Assembly: GCA_023807065.1 (NCBI GenBank)
Contig: JAJJLU010000655.1
Location: forward strand, 1-24,773
Direction of reading: 5' to 3'
Origin: Isotricha intestinalis
Lineage: Eukaryota; Ciliophora; Litostomatea; Vestibuliferida; Isotrichidae
DNA: 24,773 bases
The position numbers and the translations under genes were made by a program. Below are positions 19,275 to 24,773 of this stretch, piece by piece (the first letter of the stretch is position 1; each line of letters begins with the position of its first letter). The notes under the pieces were generated by a model. It saw nothing but the letters and a program-made list of their open reading frames with translations. It made no database searches and was not told the DNA's origin.

Positions 19275-20006
19275 TCAAACTTCTAATTCTTGATATAAAT
19301 CCAAAACCGTATTAAAAAAAATAACAATTTCACCCATTCCTAATTTACTTTTCCCCATAACTCTATCAACGAAAGTGATAGGAATTTCTTCAACATGGCA
19401 TCCATGATAAACAGCTCTAATGATAATTTCCATTTGGAAAGCATATCCTCCATTTTTAACTTCTTTAACTAATTTCATAAAAGTACTTTTTCTATATAAT
19501 CTATAACTACCTGTTAAATCACTGACTCCAGGTCTAAGGAAAAAACTAGCCATAAAATTAGCTCCTCTGGAAATAATTTTTCTAATAGGATTCCAACCAT
19601 AAACGCCACCACCTAAATTATATCTTGTACCAGTGACAATATCGCAATTAGTTTCTTTTTGTTTTTTTATGAAATCAACTAAAAATTTTGGATGATGAGA
19701 AAAATCAGCATCCATAATAAAAATAAAGTCACCTGTACATAAATTGCATCCATCCATATATGCAGTTCCTAAACCTAATTTTCCAGGTCTTTTTAAAAGT
19801 TTTATTTTTTCTTCTCCGAATAGTTTTTGCATTTCTATTACACAATCTACTGTTCCATCTGGACTATTATCTTCTACAATTATTATCTCATAGGTTATAT
19901 TATTTGAGGTTAGGAGCTTATCTATCATTTGAATTAAGAGAGAAATGTTTTCACGCTCATTATATGTTGGAATTAAAAGAGAATATTTATGAGAGTTTTT
20001 TGACAT
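19275..20006 (-). CDS. DPM1: Dolichol-phosphate mannosyltransferase catalytic subunit
   Basis: This 243-residue family 2 glycosyltransferase starts at MSKNSHKYSLLIPTYNERE. Motifs are VEDNSPDGT (44-52), KRPGKLGLGTAYMDG (72-86), the catalytic DADFSHHP (99-106), GTRYNLGGGVYGW, SRGANFMA and LTGSYRLY. The enzyme transfers mannose from GDP-mannose to dolichol phosphate at the ER, feeding N-glycans and GPI anchors. Like human DPM1 and unlike yeast Dpm1 it has no C-terminal TM anchor, so DPM2/DPM3-type partners would be expected. The frame extends seven codons further to a TTG, but the first in-frame ATG is at 20006 and lies just before the conserved domain. The stop is TGA. Confidence 0.94.
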   Translation of the reverse strand: MSKNSHKYSLLIPTYNERENISLLIQMIDKLLTSNNITYEIIIVEDNSPDGTVDCVIEMQKLFGEEKIKLLKRPGKLGLGTAYMDGCNLCTGDFIFIMDADFSHHPKFLVDFIKKQKETNCDIVTGTRYNLGGGVYGWNPIRKIISRGANFMASFFLRPGVSDLTGSYRLYRKSTFMKLVKEVKNGGYAFQMEIIIRAVYHGCHVEEIPITFVDRVMGKSKLGMGEIVIFFNTVLDLYQELEV

Positions 20007-20461
20007 TTTTTTATTTATTTTATTCAATTTTTTTAGTTGTTTTTTAAAAAGGACTTTAATAAAAGTATACTGATTTAATATTTTATTATTTAATTATAGG
20101 ATTGGAAATTAGATGTTTTGAAAATCAATATAATAAATTAACTACTAACCTCATTAAATTCTTCTTTCCAAGAAAAAAGACAATTTTTTAATTTATCCTT
20201 AAGATCTTTCATACTTTTTAAAACCCAATATTATTTTTTTATTATTTTACCTTATAATCTCGATATCTTTAATTCTATTAAGAAATTATTTTGTAATTCT
20301 ATTAATTAAATTAGTATTAGATTGATTAATTCCTTTTTTACATTTTTAAATATCTTTTACAATTAATTGCCTTTTGAAATTTTTAATTTTTTTTTCCATC
20401 AATTTATTGACATTTTTAAAATAATATTTTTCTCATCCAAAACAAATAAATATAAAAAAAA
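20007..20461. promoter_or_regulatory. Divergent spacer between DPM1 and the zinc-finger gene
   Basis: This 455-bp spacer holds both promoters. On the minus strand an ATG at 20212 opens 24 codons (MKDLKDKLKNCLF, then SWKEEFNE). These are followed by a GTTAGT donor-like site at 20149, and a CAG at 20070 would rejoin the DPM1 frame. This is compatible with an upstream exon or uORF but unproven; DPM1 does not need it. Confidence 0.35.
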
Positions 20462-21100
20462 ATGATGACCACTCAAAATATGATGATTCCAAATCAGCAA
20501 TGCTTCCTCTGTAACGGCACAGGGCAAATAACAAAATTAAAAATAATGACAAAAGTATGTCCAGCATGTAACGGAACTAGAATTCTTACAATGCCATGTA
20601 TGCGTTGTCCAAAGTGTCAAGGTGATGGAAAAGAATATCCTTTACTTGGTCGAAAGGGAATTCCCTTTGAATGTAAATTATGTATTGGGAAAGGATATGT
20701 TACTGAAATGTGGATTCCATGTCAAGTATGTTTAGGAGAAGGTAAATTAGGAGATTTAATTCCAAAAAAATGTGATAAATGCAATGGAAACGGATTTTTT
20801 AAAGGAAACATTGATGGAATGAATAATATGATGGGTTATGGTAATGTTAATAATGTTATTGCAGGGACTCAACCTATGATTAATCAACCTCCTATGACTC
20901 AACAATTCATTAATCCTCCTGTTATGGGAGGTCAACCCGTTATGGGAGGGTATAGTGCACAGGGACCTTATCAAGGACAAATGGGACAACCTATGATGGG
21001 GCAACCTATGATGGGACAACCTGGAATGGGACAACCTATGATGGGACAAGGATACTCTTCAACTAATAATCAACAGACTACTCTTAAAGATATTATTTAA
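20462..21100 (+). CDS. DnaJ-type zinc-finger (CXXCXGXG-like) protein with MGQPM repeats
   Basis: This 212-residue protein has six CXXC pairs in its first 107 residues: C14/C17, C33/C36, C49/C52, C71/C74, C87/C90 and C104/C107. Most are followed by the G-x-G or G-x pattern seen in the Cys-rich domain of DnaJ (for example CFLCNGTG, CPKCQGDG and CDKCNGNG). No J domain or client-binding fold is present, so it is a stand-alone zinc-binding protein, not an Hsp40. The C-terminal half (about 118-212) is Met/Gly/Gln/Pro-rich and ends with five tandem MGQPM-like units. The fold probably holds two or three zinc ions. A scaffolding or chaperone-like role is a guess. Codon choice is somewhat GC-richer at the 5' end. 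The stop is TAA. Confidence 0.8.
   Translation: MMTTQNMMIPNQQCFLCNGTGQITKLKIMTKVCPACNGTRILTMPCMRCPKCQGDGKEYPLLGRKGIPFECKLCIGKGYVTEMWIPCQVCLGEGKLGDLIPKKCDKCNGNGFFKGNIDGMNNMMGYGNVNNVIAGTQPMINQPPMTQQFINPPVMGGQPVMGGYSAQGPYQGQMGQPMMGQPMMGQPGMGQPMMGQGYSSTNNQQTTLKDII
20981..21049 (+). repeat. In-frame 15-bp tandem repeat (MGQPM), five units
   Basis: Units start at 20981, 20996, 21011, 21026 and 21041; the last is cut short. The consensus is ATGGGACAACCTATG, with only a few differences among copies. Being in frame with the zinc-finger protein, length changes by whole units would alter the tail without breaking the gene. Confidence 0.85.
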
Positions 21101-21598
21101 ATTATTAATTCATTTTCTTTTTAAGAATTTATTTTGAATTTTATTTTTTTTTATTATTACTTTAATAATATAATATAAATATTTAATTTATATTTTTAAA
21201 ATTAGATTTATGATAAAAATATAAATTTATTTTATAATTTATTTATATTTATATTTTTTATTAAATGTTTAAATTAGATTATAATTTATTTAAGGAATTT
21301 TTATTAATTTTATAAATTACATTTTTCCTTTTTTAAAATCTTTTAATATATTTTTATAGAAATGATTAATCATTAAAAATAAAATTTAAATATATAAAAT
21401 ATAATCTTAAAATGTTATTTAAAATCATTAGTCAAAACAAAAATTTAAAATACAAATTTAGAAATAATTAATTATAAAAAATATTTCTCCTAAAAAAAAC
21501 ATCAGAAAAATAATCTTTAAATAAGGAGATATATAAATAAATGAAAAATGAATAATAATAAATCCATATATATATTAAATATCAATAAAAATAAGATT
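21101..21598. other. A/T-only spacer between convergent genes
   Basis: These 498 bp separate the 3' ends of the zinc-finger gene and the small acylated protein gene. The stretch is almost pure A and T, stops occur in all frames, and no RNA gene, repeat array or hairpin of note was seen. Confidence 0.5.
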
Positions 21599-22093
21599 TT
21601 AATCATCTAAATAATATTTCCTATTTCTTTTTGAATGTTCACATAATTTAGAAAAAATAGGACCAAGAGATTTATAACTAGAATATCTAGAATATTTTCT
21701 TTGAATTTTTTCTTCACTATTATTTAATTCTTCCTTTATATTTTTAGGAATATATTTATTAACTTTATTAGTTGGAGTAACATTTCTATTTTTTTTTTCC
21801 ATTTTATAAGTATTTGATTTTGAAAAATTAAACAAAGATGTTTTATTAGGAGATTGATTATTATGATTTATAAATGAAGAATAAGAATTATCTGTTGAAT
21901 GATTACTTACTATTGTTTTAAATTTTTTATATATATTATTTAAATTTTCATTTAAATGACTTGAATTTCTATCTGCCAAATTAATATATATTTTTAAATT
22001 TTTTTGGGGTTGATTATTTGATTCTTCTGTTTGAATTACTGGAATTTCTGATGTTTTCATTTTTTTTATTTCTATACATGAACAATTTCCCAT
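21599..22093 (-). CDS. Small probably acylated protein of unknown function (MGNCSC start)
   Basis: This 164-residue protein is not recognised. It starts MGNCSCIEIKK: Gly2 fits an N-myristoylation site, and Cys4 and Cys6 fit palmitoylation, a common dual-acylation pattern for plasma membrane or ciliary membrane attachment. The rest is Asn/Ser/Lys-rich and probably disordered, with a basic C-terminal part (RKYSRYSSYKSLGPIFSKL, then a Lys/Arg-rich tail ending YYLDD) that may be the conserved portion. No enzyme motif is visible. It is transcribed away from the acidic gene, with 183 bp between the two starts. Coding status rests on the intact frame, the acylation motif and the codon mix. Confidence 0.65.
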   Translation of the reverse strand: MGNCSCIEIKKMKTSEIPVIQTEESNNQPQKNLKIYINLADRNSSHLNENLNNIYKKFKTIVSNHSTDNSYSSFINHNNQSPNKTSLFNFSKSNTYKMEKKNRNVTPTNKVNKYIPKNIKEELNNSEEKIQRKYSRYSSYKSLGPIFSKLCEHSKRNRKYYLDD

Positions 22094-22276
22094 TTTATGT
22101 TTAAATTATTAATTTTTTTAATTTAAAAATATTTTTACTTCTTTTATTTTTTATTTTTGTGATTAAAATAAATTAAATACATTTAAATTATTATTATTTT
22201 AAAAAAAATAAGATTTTTTAATTCTTAATTATTTATCTGATAAATGGGAAAATTTTTAACAAATATTTTTTCATAA

Positions 22277-23176
22277 ATGTCAAATAAAGATAAAAAAGAA
22301 ATAAAGAAAAATCAAAAAAATGAACAAATAAAAAAAGAAGAAGATGAAGAAGAAGAAGAATATGAAGAAGAATATGAGGAAGAAGGTGAAGAAGAAGAAG
22401 AATATGAAGAAGAAGATGAAGAAGAAGAAAAAGAAGAACAAACAAAAATAAAAAATAATAATCAAAAAATTGGAATTAATATTATTGTAAAAAAAGAAAA
22501 TATTAAAAATCAACCTTCAGTTGAAATTAAACAAAGAAATTTAATTAAAAATATTTCAAACGGGAATATTTCTTTAAATACAAGTAATATTCTTAATAAA
22601 AATAATTTGAATAATACTTTTAATTTGTATAGACCTATTTCTTTGAATCAATCTTTAAATGATGGCTTGAATAATTCTATGAATAATTCTTTTTCTAAAA
22701 TAAATATTATACTTGATAAAAATAAAATGAAAGAAAAAAGAGAATTAATTCAAAAAAGAATTAATGAAAGATTAATTAATAAAAATCTTTTTGGAAAAAA
22801 TCAAAGTCAAAGTTTAAAAGATAACAATGAAAAAAAAGATATTAATAATAACAATACTAATAGTATTAATGAAAATAATAAAAATAATAACAATATTAAT
22901 AGTATTAATATAAACAATAATAATAATAGCAATAATCATAATAATGATGATAACAATAAGATTAATATTAATGATAATAAAATAATTAAAAATATGAATA
23001 ATAATGATAATAATAAATCCATTAATAACGAAAAAAAAGATATTAATAAAAATAAAATTATAAATGATAATACAGAAATAAATAATAATAATAAAAAAAT
23101 AATTAATAATAAAAAAGGGAATACTCCAAAAAAAAAACAAATGAAAAAAAAGAAATTAACAATAAACGAAATTTAA
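22277..23176 (+). CDS. Acidic, Asn-rich low-complexity protein, first part of an interrupted gene
   Basis: An ATG at 22277 opens 299 codons. After a Lys-rich start comes an acidic block (about residues 21-54) of Glu/Asp with regularly spaced Tyr and Gly. A more complex middle follows (about 60-175; pieces such as NLYRPISLNQSLNDGLNNSM and KRELIQKRINERL, the latter probably helical), then a long Asn/Asp/Lys tract (about 180-280). The frame ends shortly after two A runs (A10 at 23128-23137 and A8 at 23144-23151). Coding-like sequence continues at once in another frame, so this ORF is probably only the N-terminal part. The function is unknown. No TM segment or signal peptide is visible. Confidence 0.6.
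   Translation: MSNKDKKEIKKNQKNEQIKKEEDEEEEEYEEEYEEEGEEEEEYEEEDEEEEKEEQTKIKNNNQKIGINIIVKKENIKNQPSVEIKQRNLIKNISNGNISLNTSNILNKNNLNNTFNLYRPISLNQSLNDGLNNSMNNSFSKINIILDKNKMKEKRELIQKRINERLINKNLFGKNQSQSLKDNNEKKDINNNNTNSINENNKNNNNINSININNNNNSNNHNNDDNNKININDNKIIKNMNNNDNNKSINNEKKDINKNKIINDNTEINNNNKKIINNKKGNTPKKKQMKKKKLTINEI
22334..22440 (+). repeat. Purine-rich GAA/GAT trinucleotide tract encoding the acidic block
   Basis: About 107 bp are built from GAA with interspersed GAT, TAT and GGT codons, giving an almost pure purine run on the + strand. It encodes the Glu-rich block of the interrupted gene. Such tracts are prone to slippage and can form triplex DNA. Confidence 0.7.
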
Positions 23177-23961
23177 ATCCAATTATTCAAAGTAAAGGAA
23201 ATAAAGGTTTTGAAGATTATATTATCGATGGAATTGAAATAGAAGTAATTAAAAAAATAAATGATGTTAAAGAATTAGAAAAAAATGGAATTGAAATAGA
23301 AAAAGTTTATTTTGATAATTTGAATGATCAACAAAAAGAAAAACTTAAAACAAAAGGAAGAAAAACAATAATAAAGAAAAAACCAAAACTTCAAAATTTC
23401 AATATAAATGAAATTAGTCAAAATCAAGAAAAAGAATTAAATGTTGATAATAATAAAAAAAATAAAAAAAATAAAAATAAAAATCCAAATCAAACAGAAA
23501 TAATTAATCATTACAAAGTAAATTCAAATATTATTAACAATCATAATGATTATATAAATAATAGCACTAATTATAATAATAATTATAATAATAATAATAA
23601 TAATAATTATAGTTATCATAACACAATTTAAAATATAAATAATAATTTCCATCAACAAAAAGCAAAATATATTTTGCAAAATTCAATGAGTTTTAAATAC
23701 AAACAAAATAAATATTTCGATAATAATAATTCTTTTAATAATAATAAATATCATAATAGAATTAATGTGAGTTTTAATAATGAGGATAGTAATTATAATA
23801 AATCTTTCTATCATCAAAATTCATTAAAAGGATTTAATCCTTTTCAAATAAGTGATTATAGAAATTATCATAAAAAAAATAATTTCCAAAAAACTCCTGT
23901 TGTAGTAAAATTAAGAGGAGGAACAAAAATAATTTTAAGTTCTGATAGAGAAGATTATTAA
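23113..23961 (+). pseudogene. Downstream part of the interrupted acidic/Asn-rich gene, with one in-frame TAA
   Basis: In the frame one base behind that of 22277-23176, the sequence is open from 23113 to 23628 (172 codons), then has a single TAA at 23629-23631. It stays open again from 23632 to 23958 (109 codons), ending in TAA at 23959. Neither stretch has a sensible ATG start near its beginning. The first part contains non-repetitive coding-like sequence (GFEDYIIDGIEIEVIKKI, VKELEKNGIEIEKVYFDNL). The last part ends with a compact segment (TPVVVKLRGGTKIILSSDRE) that looks like a real conserved C-terminus. The three pieces are most simply one gene of about 560 codons, broken by a frame change in an A run and a stop codon. 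It may be decayed, recoded or mis-sequenced. Confidence 0.55.
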
Positions 23962-24748
23962 TAAAAAGAATAAAACATGATTTTTTTGATTGTATAAAAT
24001 CCTGTTTTATATTTTGAGTAAAAATTGATTTAAAATAATATAAAAAGAAAAAAACATCAAATATAATTAATCATTAAATAAAATATCCTTAAATATATTT
24101 GATTTTTTAGTTAATATTATATATAGTTTTGTTTAATTAATTTGTTTTATTTGGAAATAATATTTTTTATTCTTTATTTTAATTTAATCAACTCACAAAT
24201 AGTACTTAAGATTTAAAATAATTATCTTTAAACAATTAGAAGAAATCATAGGTTTATTTTTTTATTTATTAAAATAAATATTTTAATTTTTAATTATATT
24301 TTTAAATTGTTTAATAATAGAAGTTAATTATATATCATTATTTATTTATTCTTTCTTCAATAATAAGTTTTTGATTTTATTTCCTATTTTTTTTTTATTT
24401 TTCCTTTCTTTGTTTAATCACTATTTATATAATATATAAATTACTTTATTTTTCATTATGAAAACATTTTTATTAAATTTCATTATTAATTTCATCTTTA
24501 ATTTATTTATTCATTTTTCTATAACATTTTTTGTAAATTATTCTTTAATTATAATCAAATTTTATTTTTATAAGAAATATTTCAGATTAACATATTGAAG
24601 TAGATAACAAAATAAATTTATTGATCTCTTATTTTAATTTTTTCTTCCATTTTATTAACAGTTAATTATTTAATCATTTTCTTTAAATACCAAATTTAAA
24701 AAAAAATAAAAATAAATAAGGAATATGGATTACTAAAGAAAACAATAT
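23962..24748. other. Subtelomeric gene-free region
   Basis: These 787 bp lie between the last stop codon and the telomere. The sequence is A/T-rich with stops in every frame. Apart from a hairpin immediately after the last gene (23970-24010) I see no repeats, RNA genes or conserved subtelomeric element. Confidence 0.6.
23970..24010 (+). other. Inverted repeat (hairpin) just after the last stop codon
   Basis: Arms 23970-23984 and 23996-24010 can pair over 15 positions with one mismatch (T23978 against C24002), leaving an 11-nt loop. It starts nine bases after the TAA at 23959-23961. It could mark mRNA 3'-end formation or be a chance A/T palindrome; the two internal G-C pairs make chance less likely. 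Confidence 0.45.
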
Positions 24749-24773
24749 GGGGATTGGGGATTGGGGATTGGGG
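24749..24773 (+). repeat. Telomeric repeat, (GGGGATT)3GGGG
   Basis: Four GGGG tracts separated by ATT run to the last base of the window, and the G-rich strand points 3' toward the end, as in telomeres. The abrupt switch from A/T-rich sequence at 24748 marks the site of telomere addition. The 7-bp unit differs from the GGGGTT of Tetrahymena by one added A. The array is short because the sequence stops, not necessarily because the telomere does. Confidence 0.92.

Noticed and set aside
20007..20027. A start for DPM1 at 20027.
   Set aside because: The codon there is TTG; the first in-frame ATG is at 20006 and already includes the whole conserved domain.
20213..20399. A minus-strand frame from ATG 20399 that stays open for about 60-80 codons if TAA is read as glutamine.
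   Set aside because: The number of TAA codons in it is what A/T-rich random sequence would give, TGA is rare there anyway, and the other genes clearly use TAA, TAG and TGA as stops.
22280..23140. Minus-strand ORFs rich in Phe/Ile that look like membrane proteins.
   Set aside because: They are complements of Glu- and Asn-codon repeats on the plus strand; the apparent TM character is an artefact of composition.
1..24773. Search for tRNA genes, rRNA fragments, CRISPR arrays, insertion sequences and retroelements.
   Set aside because: No B-box-like GTTCGAATCC element, no regularly spaced direct repeats, no transposase or reverse transcriptase motifs were seen by eye; short RNAs could still be missed.

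Overview
This window is very A+T-rich nuclear DNA from a eukaryote, and the best fit is a macronuclear chromosome end of a litostome ciliate, possibly a rumen entodiniomorphid. Four points support this. The window closes in a G-rich telomeric array, (GGGGATT)3GGGG. Genes are densely packed, mostly lack introns and have Asn-rich low-complexity tails. All three stop codons end recognisable proteins (TAG for TRMT11, TGA for DPM1 and the SPFH protein, TAA elsewhere), so the code is the standard one, as known for litostomes and unlike Tetrahymena or Paramecium. Last, a clostridial-type phosphate butyryltransferase lies among ordinary eukaryotic genes, which fits an anaerobic, butyrate-forming protist. 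The exact taxon is an inference.

Layout. Positions 1-9870 hold six minus-strand genes: the N-terminal part of a CDPK-like kinase (cut by the window edge), a two-TM RING-CH protein, a poly(A)-binding protein, the tRNA m2G10 methyltransferase TRMT11, a PP2C phosphatase and a bacterial-looking SPFH/Band 7 membrane protein. After a gap of about 960 bp comes a 1704-residue polytopic TmcB-like PAS protein (10830-15944, minus). A TBC1D13-like Rab GAP (16057-17211, plus) diverges from it across 112 bp. Then follow phosphate butyryltransferase (17304-18296, minus), ribosomal protein uS19/RPS15 (plus), dolichol-phosphate mannosyltransferase DPM1 (minus), a six-CXXC zinc-finger protein (plus), a small dually acylated protein (minus) and an acidic/Asn-rich gene (plus) whose frame is broken twice. 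The last 787 bp are gene-free subtelomere, ended by the telomere.

Functionally this is not one operon or system. It mixes housekeeping genes (translation, tRNA modification, mannosylation, Rab traffic), signalling genes (kinase, phosphatase, PAS channel-like protein, acylated protein) and two genes of probable bacterial origin (ptb, SPFH). The points most worth a second look are the ptb with an N-terminal signal-like segment, the interrupted subtelomeric gene, the GC-rich coding-like leader before uS19, and the telomere unit.
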